A stretch of DNA of 64,000 bases, from NCBI GenBank assembly GCA_040285825.1, contig JAUPSS010000001.1, positions 3,472,001-3,536,000 on the forward strand, read 5' to 3'. Under the pieces are notes generated by a model. It saw nothing but the letters and a program-made list of their open reading frames with translations. It was not told where the DNA came from and did no database searches. Positions 20,413-32,838 of the stretch are shown here, one piece after another. The position numbers were made by a program, and so were the translations under genes. The DNA is from Eukaryota sp. TZLM1-RC. Taxonomy: Eukaryota; Metamonada: BaSk clade. Position 1 is the first letter of the stretch, and each line of letters begins with the position of its first letter.

Positions 20413-22669
20413 ATGCCAGTGACTGACAGTGACTCTGATACTGATTGGAATGCCCAAGCAAAGATTCTACCCATCAGATCAAACTCATCCCCTTCACTTC
20501 TCCACTCTCCCCACCCTTCAAGCTATGCTCGAAATTCTTCTCAAAAAAATTTGAAAATTTTTAAAAAAGACTTTTTGCCTTTGTGTGATGCCCCTGATAT
20601 TACGCCTGAAAAAGTGCAAAAAAAGAAGACATACCTGTTCCAAATGTGGCAAGGTTGGTCATAACATTAGAAAATGTCCTGATATTATTACCGAAAAAAT
20701 GAGACTGAAAACCAATATTTCTATTGTTAATAGTTTGCAAACGCCATCCGAACTAAATCTTCCTCCTGTTCCCAATGTTTCTGCTGATGATGTTAATTAT
20801 GATTTAAATATTGATCAAACTCATTTACCAAAAACTGTTGCTCCTGATCCTACGGATAATGTCTTGAAACATAGTTGTCCTTTTTGCAAAAAGTTCCTCT
20901 CTAATTCTTCTAATGGTCGCCCTCTATTGTTTTGTTTTGACTGTCAAACAAGTGATTCTCTTCGTGATTCCTGTAGAGGTGAGTCCTGCCAGTTCTGTTC
21001 CTATGTCAATGGAAATGCGTTCTTTTTCTTCGCAATTGGAATTGAACAAATGGAACATAACAAGATTTTGGAAATTCTTTGCCAAAAAGAATAAGAAAAA
21101 AAGTAATGACAAACCAAAACAGAGAAAAGCTAATTCATCTTTTCAAGCAAAAAAATTGTTTTTGAGAGGTAGATATGGAAGCGGATTAAAAAATATTTTT
21201 TCGGGAAAACTGGCTGATACCAATCTCGAAACTGTTGAAAAATTGAAATCCCTCCATCCAACTGAACATTTTTGCCCCAGTAAGCCTTCTATTTGTCAAT
21301 ATTGGCTCGAAAATCCATTTCAGGCTCACGAAGTATTGAATGCCGTTGCTAAATTACCAAAAGGAAAAGCTGCTGGTCCTTCAGGCATTTCCTTTGATTT
21401 GTTAAAAACTGCCTGTAAAAATGCTCCTGAAATTGTTGAGGATCTTGCTTCCTATTTTCAAAATTTAATGTGTTTAAATTATGTTCCTCCGCCTGAATTG
21501 ACTGCTGCCCGTTTAGTTGCTTTAGTTAAACCTGGTAAAGGTGACAAACCTGATGGAGTTAGACCAATTGCTATTGGAGAGTCATTAACCAGATTGCTTT
21601 CTTCACTTATTTTTAACAGAATTTCTACTAAAGCAAGGGACTATTTGAAGCCTTTCCAATTTGGTACAAAAACTGTTGAAGGTGCTTCTGTTGCTTCAAT
21701 GACTTCAGATGTTTTTTTCAATAGTCAACAACATCAATATAATTTCAATTTGGATTTCAAAAATGCTTTCAATTCTGTGAAACGTAATTGTATTTTTGAT
21801 GTGCTTCTTCATGATTTTCCTGAACTTACTGCATATTTTTATTTATTTTATGGAAAAAAATCAGACTTAATTTTCGACTCCTTTACCCTTGAATCTTCTT
21901 CTGGTGTGAAACAAGGTGATCCTCTTGGCCCTTTGCTGTTTTGTTTGGCTATTCATAATAGTATTAAAATGACACAACAAGATTTCCCTGATTTGCGTAT
22001 TGTTGCCTATATGGATGACATTTCTATTATTGGTTCTTTTGAAAGAATTTCTAGGGTTTCTGAAGACATTGCGGCGAAATACAAAGAAATTGATTTAGCT
22101 TTGACCCCATCTAAATGTCTCTTGATTGGTAGAGAAAAACAATCTTTGATGATTGGTGGAGCTCAGATTCCTTTTATCAATTATGACCAACAAGCTTTTA
22201 AGTTTCTTGGATGTTGGCTTGGCAATTTGGATGAAATTTATTCCCAGTTAAACAATTTATTGGAGAAGTTTGACAAGGATCTTAGTTTTATTGCTGAATG
22301 TGACATTGAGAAACACATCAAATTTTTTATTTTAAAAATTTGTTATTCTGGAAAATTCACTCATATTTTAAGGTCAACTCCCCCTTCGGTATCTCTCAAT
22401 TTTTGCAGATCTTTTAACAAACTTCGAGTCAAATTTTTTTCTTCTTTATTAGAAGTAAATGAATCTTTAATTCGAAGTCATGTATTTTGTTCAGCAGATT
22501 TGGGTGGAATTGGATTCACCAAATCTTCGATTCTGTGTAAAGCAGCATTTTTGGGAGGTGGTAAAAATTTTGTTTTTGAATTTTTCCAAAGGTTCCCTTT
22601 TGATGTTCATCTGATCAATGGTGAATCAAATTTTTACTTGAATCAACTGCAATTTGAATTAGAAAATTT
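20413..22669 (+). pseudogene. Family B ORF, upstream part (zinc sites, RT)
   Basis: The start is MPVTDSDSDTDWNAQAKILP. The CCHC knuckle (CSKCGKVGHNIRKC) is split by an extra A near 20625. The second zinc site, CPFCKK to CFDC, is followed by a local deletion near 20965 that removes TPVKI. A long open frame (to 22700) then runs through GKAAGPSGISFDLL, FKNAFNS, GVKQGDPLGPLLF, AYMDDISIIG and the thumb. It leaves B at 22669 and ends a few codons inside C. This is the longest uninterrupted RT frame in the window (about 595 codons). Confidence 0.85.
22663..22669 (+). repeat. Target-site duplication of element C, left copy
   Basis: AAAATTT occurs here and at 29434-29440, flanking element C. The empty site in another B copy contains it once. 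Confidence 0.8.
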
Positions 22670-22748
22670 TTTTTTTCTTCCTCTACATATAACCGTTTAA
22701 CTTAAAACCTGGCTGAACCGAGATCATTGCTTCTCTTCTTTCTTGTTG

Positions 22749-23036
22749 ATGTCTGAATCAGTTTCTGATTCTAATGGAGTCAAAAGAAAGAACGATAGTC
22801 AACAAGATGCTCAAGACGTCCTTTCCACCTCTCCTCCTCAACCTCTTCTCTCTTCATTTTTGGACAAAAAAAATTCTGATCAAGAATTTTTAGACAATCA
22901 CGATGAAAAAAAAGTTTGTTCAAAAACAAAGCCACGCTCCTACAGATGCTCAAAGTGTCGACAACAGGGACATAATGCTCGAACATGCCCCAATGTTGGA
23001 AAAAATGATGCGGCAAATTCTGAAACAAAATGTAAA
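22749..23036 (+). pseudogene. Family C ORF, N-terminal part
   Basis: The start MSESVSDSNGVKRK leads to a low-complexity acidic and serine-rich stretch and a CCHC knuckle, CSKCRQQGHNARTC, near 22948-22990. The frame runs into the inserted B element as FFFLPPLVNP, which is not C protein. The first ATG after the leader was chosen as start. Confidence 0.8.
23027..23036 (+). repeat. Target-site duplication of the inner B element, left copy
   Basis: AAAATGTAAA occurs here and at 26450-26459. Joining the C halves with one copy restores an open reading frame through KCK. Confidence 0.8.
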
Positions 23037-23122
23037 TTTTTTTTTCTCCCTCCCTTAGTCAACCCTCTCATATTTCACTTTCTGTCACGGCGTCAAAGTC
23101 GTACTGTGTCTTTGCCAAAACG

Positions 23123-26100
23123 ATGCCAGTGACTGACAGTGACTCTGATACTGATTGGAATGCCCAAGCAAAGATTCTACCCATCAGATCAAACTCATCC
23201 CCTTCACTTCTCCACTCTCCCCACCCTTCAAGCTATGCTCGAAATTCTTCTCAAAAAAATTTGAAAATTTTTAAAAAAGACTTTTTGCCTTTGTGTGATG
23301 CCCCTGATATTACGCCTGAAAAAGTGCAAAAAAGAAGACATACCTGTTCCAAATGTGGCAAGGTTGGTCATAACATTAGAAAATGTCCTGATATTATTAC
23401 CGAAAAAATGAGACTGAAAACCAATATTTCTATTGTTAATAGTTTGCAAACGCCATCCGAACTAAATCTTCCTCCTGTTCCCAATGTTTCTGCTGATGAT
23501 GTTAATTATGATTTAAATATTGATCAAACTCATTTACCAAAAACTGTTGCTCCTGATCCTACGGATAATGTCTTGAAACATAGTTGTCCTTTTTGCAAAA
23601 AGTTCCTCTCTAATTCTTCTAATGGTCGCCCTCTATTGTTTTGTTTTGACTGTCAAACAAGTGATTCTCTTCGTACACCTGTTAAAATTCCTGTAGAGGT
23701 GAGTCCTGCCAGTTCTGTTCCTTTGTCAATGGAAATGCGTTCTTTTTCTTCGCAATTGAAATTAAACAAATGGAACATAACAAGATTTTGGAAATTCTTT
23801 GCCAAAAAGAATAAGAAGAAAAATTAATTACAAACCAAAACAGAGAAAAGCTAATTCATCTTTTCAAGCAAAAAATTGTTTTTGAGAGGTAGATATGGAA
23901 GCGGATTAAAAAATATTTTTTCGGGAAAACTGGCTGATACCAATCTCGAAACTGTTGAAAAATTGGAATCCCTCCATCCAACTGAACATTTTTGCCCCAG
24001 TAAGCCTTCTATTTGTCAATATTGGCTCGAAAATCCATTTCAGGCTCACGAAGTATTGAATGCCGTTGCTAAATTACCAAAAGGAAAAGCTGCTGGTCCT
24101 TCAGGCATTTCCTTTGATTTGTTAAAAACTGCCTGTAAAAATGCTCCTGAAATTGTTGAGGATCTTGCTTCCTATTTTCAAAATTTAATGTGTTTAAATT
24201 ATGTTCCTCCGCCTGAATTGACTGCTGCCCGTTTAGTTGCTTTAGTTAAACCTGGTAAAGGTGACAAACCTGATGGAGTTAGACCAATTGCTATTGGAGA
24301 GTCATTAACCAGATTGCTTTCTTCGCTTATTTTTAACAGAATTTCTACTAAAGCAAGGGACTATTTGAAGCCTTTCCAATTTGGTATAAAAACTGTTGAA
24401 GGTGCTTCTGTTGCTTCAATGACTTCAGATGTTTTTTTCAATAGTCAACAGCATCAATATATTTTCAATTTGGATTTCAAAAATGCTTTCAATTCTGTGA
24501 AACGTAATTGTATTTTTGATGTCCTTCTTCATGATTTTCCTGAACTTACTGCATATTTTTATTTATTTTATGGAAAAAAATCAGACTTAATTTTTGACTC
24601 CTTTACCCTTGAATCTTCTTCTGGTGTGAAACAAGGTGATCCTCTAGGCCCTTTGCTGTTTTGTTTGGCTATTCATAATATTATTAAAATGACACAACAA
24701 GATTTCCCTGATTTGCGTATTGTTGCCTATATGGATGACATTTCTATTATTGGTTCTTTTGAAAGCATTTCTAGGGTTTCTGAAGACATTGCGGCGAAAT
24801 ACAAAGAAATTGGTTTAGCTTTGAACCCATCTAAATGTCTCTTGATTGGTAGAGAAAAACAATCTTTGATGATTGGTGGAGCTCAGATTCCTTTTATCAA
24901 TTATGACCATCAAGCTTTTAAGTTTCTTGGATGTTGGCTTGGCAATTTGGATGAAATTTATTCCCAGTTAAACAATTTATTGGAGAAGTTTGACAAGGAT
25001 CTTAGTTTTATTGCTGAATGTGACATTGAGAAACACATCAAATTTTTTATTTTAAAAATTTGTTATTCTGGAAAATTCACTCATATTTTAAGGTCAACTC
25101 CCCTTCGGTATCTCTCAATTTTTGCAGATCTTTTAACAAACTTCGAGTCAAATTTTTTTCTTCTTTATTAGAAGTAAATGAATCTTTAATTCGAAGTCAT
25201 GTATTTTGTTCAGCAGATTTGGGTGGAATTGGATTCACCAAATCTTCGATTCTGTGTAAAGCAGCATTTTTGGGAGGTGGTAAAAATTTTGTTTTTGAAT
25301 TTTTCCAAAGGTTCCCTTTTGATGTTCATCTGATCAATGGTGAATCAAATTTTTACTTGAATCAACTGCAATTTGAATTAGAAAATTTGCCTAGTGATAT
25401 CTGGATTCAGTGTTTTCCTCAAAATGTTCAAGAAATTCCCACTCGATCACTTCCAAATTTACGTTTTTGCTTGAAAAAGCTTCAGCACCATCTGGTTAAA
25501 TTATATGAAGGCTTGGATTATGAAGTAAGACTTGGCTTGGCCAAAACTAAAAATCCCGCTTTCGGTAATTTTTTAAAGGATATTCGTCATAGTTCAGCTG
25601 CTGCTTTAGTAAATCAAGTTCCCTCTGTTTATGGACTTTTGTTAAAAGACAATGAATGGCTTCTAAACATGCGTTTTCGTTGTTTTCTGTGGCCAAACAA
25701 TTTGCCCAATCATTTAACTTGTAAATGTGGTAAACCTCTTTTGTTTACTCATCTTTTGAACTGTAAACATTTCATTACGTTTAGAAGCAAAGTGCATAAT
25801 AACGTCAGGGACCAAATTTATGTAATGTGCAAATCATATCGTGTAGATTCCTTTTTAGAACCGCTGTTATCAAAATTAATTCTTGATGATCCCAATATTG
25901 ATAGTACGCGTTACAACAGAGCTTCTATGGGTCTGACTAGAGGTGATCTAGTTGTTCCTGGTTTAAATGGTAGTTTTACTATTTTGGACGCCATGTCTAT
26001 TGACCCTTGTAATTCCTCTAACGAACATTTCATTAACTCGGATGTAAATAATCCTCTTCTTGCAGGCGAAAAATATAAAATTGCTAAATATGCGAAACCC

Positions 26101-26404
26101 ATTTCCTCGGTTAATGAAAATTCTCATGCCCAATATAAATTTATGTCCATTTGTTTTTTCTTTGCTTGGATCTCTAGGTAAGGCTGCTATGGCTTTCCTT
26201 GAGGATTTTGTTGTAGTTGTAAAGGAAAGAACTGGAAGAATTTTCAATCGTGTTTACTGGCAAAACAGGATTGTATTTTCTATTTTTAAGGGAATGGTAA
26301 CACTAATTTCTGATTCACTATCTTCTTTTGGGAAATTTTCTGAATCTTTAGCGATTAATTGTTTTGATGTAGGGGAGGCAGGTTTTGAGGATGTGGAGTT
26401 TTAA
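23123..26404 (+). pseudogene. Family B ORF: CCHC and CX2C zinc sites, RT, REL endonuclease
   Basis: CCHC residues are C75, C78, H83 and C88; the second zinc site is C154, C157, C174 and C177, followed by TPVKIPVEVSPA. The RT spans GKAAGPSGISFDLL, RPIAIGESLTRLL, FKNAFNS, GVKQGDPLGPLLF and AYMDDISIIG. The C-terminal half has CKCGKPLLFTHLLNC, TRGDLVVPGLNGSFTILDA and FEDVEF. There are only three obvious breaks. One is near 23825-23875 (after KKNKKKN), one is a missing C near 25100 (CTCCCCTTCGG against CTCCCCCTTCGG at 22380), and one is an extra A near 26137. About 1,090 codons would be intact. It is close to coding-competent if these are sequencing errors. Confidence 0.87.
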
Positions 26405-26428
26405 TTGTGTATTTCATATTTGTTGTTG

Positions 26429-26434
26429 AATAAA
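26429..26434 (+). promoter_or_regulatory. AATAAA poly(A) signal of family B
   Basis: It lies 24 nt after the TAA stop and just before the A-rich end of the inner B element. The same hexamer is seen at the end of other B copies on both strands. Confidence 0.6.
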
Positions 26435-26459
26435 AAGTTTTAGAAAAAAAAAATGTAAA

Positions 26460-29371
26460 AGAAAATTTATTAGAAGGAAAGAGTCTAAGGTAGAACCCAT
26501 AAATAATGCTCCACAAGTTGTTGCAAAACCAGTTAGCAATCGATTGAAGCACAAAACTTGCAACACTTGTGGTATTTCTTTTAGAAAAAATGCAAAAGGA
26601 AAAACTTCTGATCGCTGCTTGAAATGCCGCATAGTTGATAACTACCATCCTCCTATAAGAATACCTCAAGAAATTCATCCGACCAAATGCAATGAATTTG
26701 CTTTCGTTTTTCAAAGATTTTTGGATCAATTATGTAAAGGAAAGTATGCTATCAATATTATTTGGGAATTTTTTGGTTCTTTTTGTCCTCCTTTTGAACA
26801 AAATTTTGTTAATATTTCCGAAGATTTAACCAATATAGCACCGAGAAATCAGTCATCCGAGAAATTAAGTAAAATTTTTGAAGACAAATGCTTTGACAAC
26901 AAATGGTCTAAGGCTTTGTCAGCTTTAAGTCCCGGAGTCAAAGCACCGAACAATGAAAATACAGTAGATAAACTGAAAATACTTCATCCTTATGAAGACC
27001 CTGTTATGGATCAAAATTTTTACGGCACATACTGGGAAAATTATCCATTGATGCCATCAGAAGTTTTTTCGGTTATCAAAAAGAGACCTCGTGGTAAGTC
27101 TGCCGGACTTTCTGGTATTACTATTGATCATGTAAAAGCCGCGATTATTTCTTCAGAAGATTGCCTTGGTTTATTGACCAAATTTTTCAACCAAATATTA
27201 TCTGGTCAACGCAAGTACCCAGAAGAATTAAGAAGTTCTCGTTTGACTGCACTTGTCAAAAATTCAAAAATGGATGTTCGTCCTATTGCAGTCTCTGAGA
27301 GCTTACATAATATTTTTTTCTGCGTGTTGCTTAAGCAGGTTCAATGAAAAAGCTAAAAAGATTTTATTACCCTTTCAATATGGTATAAATACTACAGATG
27401 GAGTCTCTTCAGCGATTTTTGCTACTGATGTCTTATTTCGTCAAAATGAATCCAATGTTTGCATGTCATTGGATTTTTAGTAATGCTTTCAATTCGCTAA
27501 GTCGTCGCAGTATCCATGGTGCTCTATTGCAATATATGCCAGAATTAATACCATATTTTCAATCAACATATTGCACATATTCTAATTTACATTTTGGTAA
27601 CAACATTTTGATTTCATCAAGTGGCGTAAAGCAAGGAGATCCGTTAGGACCTCTTTTGTTTTGTTTGGCCATTCATCCTATTCTACTGCAAATTCAAGAG
27701 ATGTTTCCTTCACTAAAAATGATTGCATATATGGATGATGTTGTGCTTATTGGTGAATTAAATATTGTGAAAAAAAGCAACTGTATGTTTTAAAGAATTA
27801 TTTACCAAAATTGGTCTCCGACTTAATTTACTTAAATGTGTTTTGTTATCGAATTCTCCAGTTTCCACAATAATTGATGATATTGAAATTCAAGCCAAAT
27901 TATATTCAATTGATGCTATTCGTCATTTGGGTTCGTTTTTAGGAAATAATGATGAAATTACCAAAAAAATTGTTTGAAAAGTTGAACTCAATTTCTGACA
28001 AAATTGACCGAATGATGAATTTAGATATAAAAAAACACATCAAATTTACCATTATAAGACTGTGTTTTAGTTCCAATTTTAATCATATATTTCGATCTAC
28101 AAATCCTCTCGTCACTAGACCTTTGGCTCAAAAAGTTTAATGAGTTACGTGCAAAAGTTCTGTCTCAATTACTGGGATGTAAAATGTTTCAAATTCCAGA
28201 TCATGCTTACCTTAGTCCACAATATGGTGGTTTAGGGTGGACGAAGGCTTCTATTCTTACCTCGTGTGCTTTTTGTTGGTGGATGCAGAAATGCAATCTT
28301 TGAGTTCTCCGAAAGATTTGCAGATTGGGAAGATTTATTGATGACAACGCAAAGTTCCACTGTTTTTGCATTAAATGAAGAAATTTCAAGAATTGATGTA
28401 GAAAAATGGGGTCGATGTTTTCCCCAATCATTCAATGGCAATATTCCAGAAAAAATGTTTTAAATTTGAAGTACACTCTTCGAACATTACAGAAAAGATT
28501 GACTGGAATGTATGAAAAAGATCTTTATAATAATATTTGCAGCTCGGCTGTTTTAAATCAAGATCTTCACTCATTGTTATTGGAAAAGGGTGTTTGTGAA
28601 AACAAGGTGTCAGATTCTTCACTTTTGTAACCATTGTACCACGAAGATTTGGATTGTGTGCTACTAATGAAGCATTTGTAACAAAAATGAGATTATATTT
28701 GAACATCCCCATTAACCAATTATTATCAAAAGAAAAATGTATTTGTTCGAATTCACCTCAACTCACTTTGCGCCATGCTCTAAATTGCTCTAAATTGATA
28801 ACTTATCGTTCTTCATTACATGATGCTGTTAGAGACACTGTTTTCAATATGGCACAAACTGCAAGGATATCGTGTATCAAAGAGCCCCTGCTGAAAGAAA
28901 CACTTTCTCTGAATAATTTTAGTTCTGATGATAGAGGTGATGTATACTGTGATTGGATTGATAATTCTGAAGCTATTGTTGACTTTGTCTCATGTAATGT
29001 TGCAAACGATACTTTGGTTCACAGAAGAAAACTTAATCCTGTGGCTGCTCTGGATTTTTAAAGCAAAAGAAAAACATAGAAAATATGATAAAGAAATTGA
29101 AGATGCAAATATCGATAGAAATACACAGCTGGTTTTTATTGCTTTTCCATTTTCGATAAATGGAAGATTATCAGTTGAAGCAGAAACTTTTTTGGATGAC
29201 TTCCAAAAAATGGTGAAAGAAAAAACAATGAAAAGATTTGATATTTTTTTATGGCGTTCACGGATTCAATTTGCCATTATTAATAGATTACCGCGGTTTT
29301 TCAATCGAATTAGAGAAGCTTTAGCTAGACAGCAAGCAAATCAAGATTTTGTAGAGGAAATCTTGGTTTAA
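26460..29371 (+). pseudogene. Family C ORF, downstream part (zinc site, RT, REL endonuclease)
   Basis: The frame continues from the insertion duplication into NRLKHKTCNTCG, the second zinc site (CX2C...CLKC), and YHPPIRIPQEIHP. The RT has GKSAGLSGITIDHV, NAFNS, GVKQGDPLGPLLF and AYMDDVVLIG. Later come CICSNSPQLTLRHALNC, DRGDVYCDWIDNSEAIVDFV and the end VEEILV. Breaks lie near 27345, 27475, 27785, 27955, 28135, 28270, 28450, 28620 and 29050, mostly at T or A runs. With no second C copy, errors and real mutations cannot be told apart. One T in LDFSNAFNS, where the others have LDFKNAFNS, may be a real change. Confidence 0.8.
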
Positions 29372-29433
29372 TGATAGTCGTCCCATTAGTTATGATTTAA
29401 TTTAATCAAGTGTGCAAATTCAATAAATTAATA

Positions 29434-30455
29434 AAAATTTGCCTAGTGATATCTGGATTCAGTGTTTTCCTCAAAATGTTCAAGAAATTCCCACTCGATC
29501 ACTTCCAAATTTACGTTTTTGCTTGAAAAAGCTTCAGCACCATCTGGTTAAATTATATGAAGGCTTGGATTATGAAGTAAGACTTGGCTTGGCCAAAACT
29601 AAAAATCCCGCTTTCGGTAATTTTTTAAAGGATATTCGTGATAGTTCTGCTGCTGCTTTAGTAACTCAAGTTCCCTCTGTTTATGGACTTTTGTTAAAAG
29701 ACAATGAATGGCTTCTAAACATGCGTTTTCGTTGTTTTTTGTGGCCAAACAATTTGCCCAATCATTTAACTTGTAAATGTGGTAAACCTCTTTTGTTTAC
29801 TCATCTTTTGAACTGTAAACATTTCATTACGTTTAGAAGCAAAGTGCATAATAACGTCAGGGACCAAATTTATGTAATGTGCAAATCATATCGTGTAGAT
29901 TCCTTTTTAGAACCGCTGTTATCAAAATTAATTCTTGATGATCCCAATATTGATAGTACGCGTTACAACAGAGCTTCTATGGGTCTGACTAGAGGTGATC
30001 TAGTTGTTCCTGGTTTAAATGGTAGTTTTACTATTTTGGACGCCATGTCTATTGACCCTTGTAATTCCTCTAACGAACATTTCATTAACTCGGATGTAAA
30101 TAATCCTCTTCTTGCAGGCGAAAAATTTAAAATTGCTAAATATGCGAAACCCATTTCCTCGGTTAATGAAAATTCTCATGCCCAATATAATTTATGTCCA
30201 TTTGTTTTTTCTTTGCTTGGATCTCTAGGTAAGGCTGCTATGGCTTTCCTTGAGGATTTTGTTGTAGTTGTAAAGGAAAGAACTGGAAGAATTTTCAATC
30301 GTGTTTACTGGAAAAACAGGATTGTATTTTCTATTTTTAAGGGAATGGTAACACTAATTTCTGATTCACTATCTTCTTTTGGGAAATTTTCTGAATCTTT
30401 AGCGATTAATTGTTTTGATGTAGGGGAGGCAGGTTTTGAGGATGTGGAGTTTTAA
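29434..30455 (+). pseudogene. Family B ORF, downstream part (zinc motif, REL endonuclease)
   Basis: This continues the B ORF interrupted at 22669. It is one open frame from LPSDIWIQCFPQNVQEIP through CKCGKPLLFTHLLNC and TRGDLVVPGLNGSFTILDA to FEDVEF and TAA. The K residue in GEKFKIAKYAKP sits where REL endonucleases carry their conserved downstream K. The ATG at 29439 is not the native start. Confidence 0.85.
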
Positions 30456-30508
30456 TTGTGTATTTCATATTTGTTGTGGAATAAAAATAAATATCTTAAA
30501 AAGAAAAA

Positions 30509-31761
30509 CTGTAAATTAAATAGAGATCGGTTTGGAATTTCTTGAATTGATTGAGGAAAGCATTTGGTCCAAATTTGTGGCGGTAATTTTTCAAGTTCAC
30601 AAGATAACTCATACAAATAGGGACTACAATTGGGGACTAACAGATGGGAATCATCAGGAAATCTACGAGAAAATTCATAAATAAAATTTTTGCCACCACC
30701 CAAGAATGCTGATTGACACAAAATTGAAGATTTAGTAAATCCAATACCCCCAAATTTGCTGAAGAAAATAAATGGCTTTTCAACATTCCTGGTTCTACAT
30801 CCAATAAATCAGCAAAAATTCTGTTCTCAATGAATTAAAAGAACGACAAAAATCTAATGCTATGGAAGGAGCACAAGATCTCAAAATGTGGGTTATTCTC
30901 CCAGTGTAGCAAATTTTAAGCATAAAAAATTTAATATGCTTTTCTATATCTAAAGAAGAAATTGAATCAAGTTCAATTTTCATTTTTTTCAAAATAACTT
31001 GCAATTCATTCTGAATTTGAGGCACATTTCCTAACCAACAACCAAGGAACTTAAAAGCATCACTACTATAATTAGTAAAAGGGACAATAGAATCGTTTAT
31101 CACGAGGTCTTGAGCAGAAGAGCCAATCAGAAGGCATTTGCTGGCATTAAGATGAAGCCCAATATTTTCATATGAATCGGCAATTTCTTGAGCAACCAAT
31201 TCTAGTAAATCAAATGAACCAATCAAGGATGTATCATCCATATAAGCAACTATTTTTATAGAAGGGTATTTTTGCTTAATGATATTTAAAGTTTTGTGAA
31301 TAGCTAAACAAAACAATAATGGGCCTAAAGGATCTCCCTGCTTCACTCCAGAAGATGATTTAAGACCAAATGAATTAAAAATTAAATCTGATTCTTTCCC
31401 ATAAAAATGGTAGAAAAAACTCGATAGCTCAGGAAAATCAGATTTAATAACTTCAAAAATTGCTTCTCGCTTTACAGAATTAAAAGCATTTTTAAAGTCG
31501 AGATTAAAAATAAAATTATTTTCCTCTGCATTAAAAAAGGTATCAGAGGCAATAGCAGCAACAGAAGCACCATCAATTGTTTTGATTCCAAATTGATGAG
31601 GATTCAAAAATGTAGAAGCTTTGTCTTTGACACGATCGAAGACAATTGATGCTAGCAAACGAGAAAGAGATTCACCAACAGCAATTGGGCGTATTCCATC
31701 AGGTTTGATTCCGTTTCCAGGCTTTACTAAAGCAATCAGACGTGCTGCGAGTAATTCAAAT
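30509..31761 (-). pseudogene. Family A element P, downstream piece (RT to linker)
   Basis: On the minus strand this runs from FELLAARLIALVKPG through GVKQGDPLGPLLF, AYMDDTSLIG (DDT where other copies have DDI) and the thumb to FNLQF. It is cut on the left at the tail of the B element, with about 14 nt of unassigned sequence between them. At the right end TAATTCAAAT (31752-31761) is repeated at 32839-32848, and another A copy lies between. Frame breaks are near 30720 and 30820. Confidence 0.8.
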
Positions 31762-32838
31762 TTTTTTTTTAAAATTTAATTTTATTCTAAACCTATAAAT
31801 CAACATCTAAAAAATCCATCTCTCCCAAAACAAAAACACTAGATGCAACTCTCTCATAGTGAGATCCAAGAGAAAGCAAAGCATCAGAAACCATCTTCAA
31901 CATCCCCTTAAAAATAGAGAACACAATTCTATTTTGCCAAAACAATCTGTTGAAATTTCTGCCAGTTCTTCTCTTTACAATCATTTCAAAATCATCCAAA
32001 AAACGTAAAGCAGTTGGTGCAAGTGAACCAAAAAGGGAAAATACAAATGGATACAAATTGTATTTTGCATGCTGTAGACTGGCCAATTTGGACAAAGGTT
32101 CATTGTATTTTTGAATTTAAAATTTTCAGCATTTGAAAGGGGATTATGAATTTCAGAATTAACAAGCCTTTCATTTGAGGCATTACAAGGATCAACAGAC
32201 ATTACATCCAATAAAATGAAGCTTCCATCTAATCCAGGTAATATGACATCACCTCTATTATTCTTATGAAAATCATTTTCAGCATCAAACAGATTTGACA
32301 ACAAAGGTTCCAAGAAGGATTCAATTCTATGAGATTTACACATACAATATAACTGGTCTCTTACAGCATCATGAACCTTGCTTCTAAAAGTAATAAAATG
32401 TTTACAATTTAACAAATGAGTAGTTGTAATTTCTCGAGAACATTTACAAATTAAATTATGAGGTAAATTATCAGGCCAGATAAAGGAACGAAATCTCATA
32501 TTCAGAGTCCAAGCAGAATCGGATAAGAGAGTACCATAAACTTGTGGAATTGTTGTTACTAAGGCAGAAGAAGTACTGTCACACATATCTTGTAAAAGAT
32601 TTGCAAAAGCGGGATTCTTTTTCTTGGCCAAGCCAAGTCTAACATCAAAATCCAAGCTTTCAAAAATCTTTGACAATTTTTGTTGAAGCTTTTTACAGCA
32701 AAACTGTAAATTAAATAGAGATCGGTTTGGAATTTCTTGAATTGATTGAGGAAAACATTTGGTCCAAATTTGTGGCGGTAATTTTTCAAGTTCACAAGAT
32801 AACTCATACAAATAGGGACTACAATTGGGGACTAACAG
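31762..32838 (-). mobile_element. 5'-truncated A element Q inserted in another A element
   Basis: The native 3' end (complement of the AATAAA tail) is at 31762-31795. The sequence runs upstream through FLDVDL, the endonuclease and CKCSREITTTHLLNC to LLVPNCSPYLYELS, where it is truncated. The 10-bp TAATTCAAAT flanks it on both sides. Uninterrupted A copies (for example 7970-7985) show the site once. The insertion makes a false fusion frame (32985-31981) from the RT start straight into the linker. Confidence 0.85.

Larger units (their letters stand above)
23037..26449 (+). mobile_element. Full-length family B element inserted in C
   Basis: The element has the pyrimidine tract at its 5' end (23037-23054), an ATG at 23123, the stop at 26402-26404, AATAAA at 26429-26434 and a short tail GTTTTAG plus A run. 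It is bounded by AAAATGTAAA on both sides. It is the best B reference in the window. Confidence 0.9.
22670..29433 (+). mobile_element. Full-length family C element interrupted by a B element
   Basis: C begins with TTTTTTTCTTCCTCTAC, a weaker version of the pyrimidine tract. Its ORF starts at 22749 and is cut at AAAATGTAAA (23027-23036). It resumes at a second AAAATGTAAA (26450-26459), ends at 29371 and has a 3' UTR of about 60 nt with CAATAAATTAATAAA. C sits in B with a 7-bp duplication and is itself the target of another B. It is the only C copy in the window. Confidence 0.88.
20319..30494 (+). mobile_element. Full-length family B element interrupted by a C element
   Basis: The B 5' end (pyrimidine tract to 20345) lies directly after the A tail. 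The B sequence stops at AAAATTT (22663-22669) and resumes at a second AAAATTT (29434-29440) with GCCTAGTGATATCTGG. In the uninterrupted B copy at 23037-26449 the same site reads GAAAATTTGCCTAGTG near 25383. The intervening 6.76 kb is element C with its own B insertion. B ends near 30494 after the stop at 30453-30455 and AATAAA. Confidence 0.9.

Noticed and set aside
20965-21000. GTGAGT after GTAGAG as a splice donor in B
   Set aside because: The bases code for the conserved VEVSPAS block in the intact B copy, and no acceptor with a frame benefit was seen.
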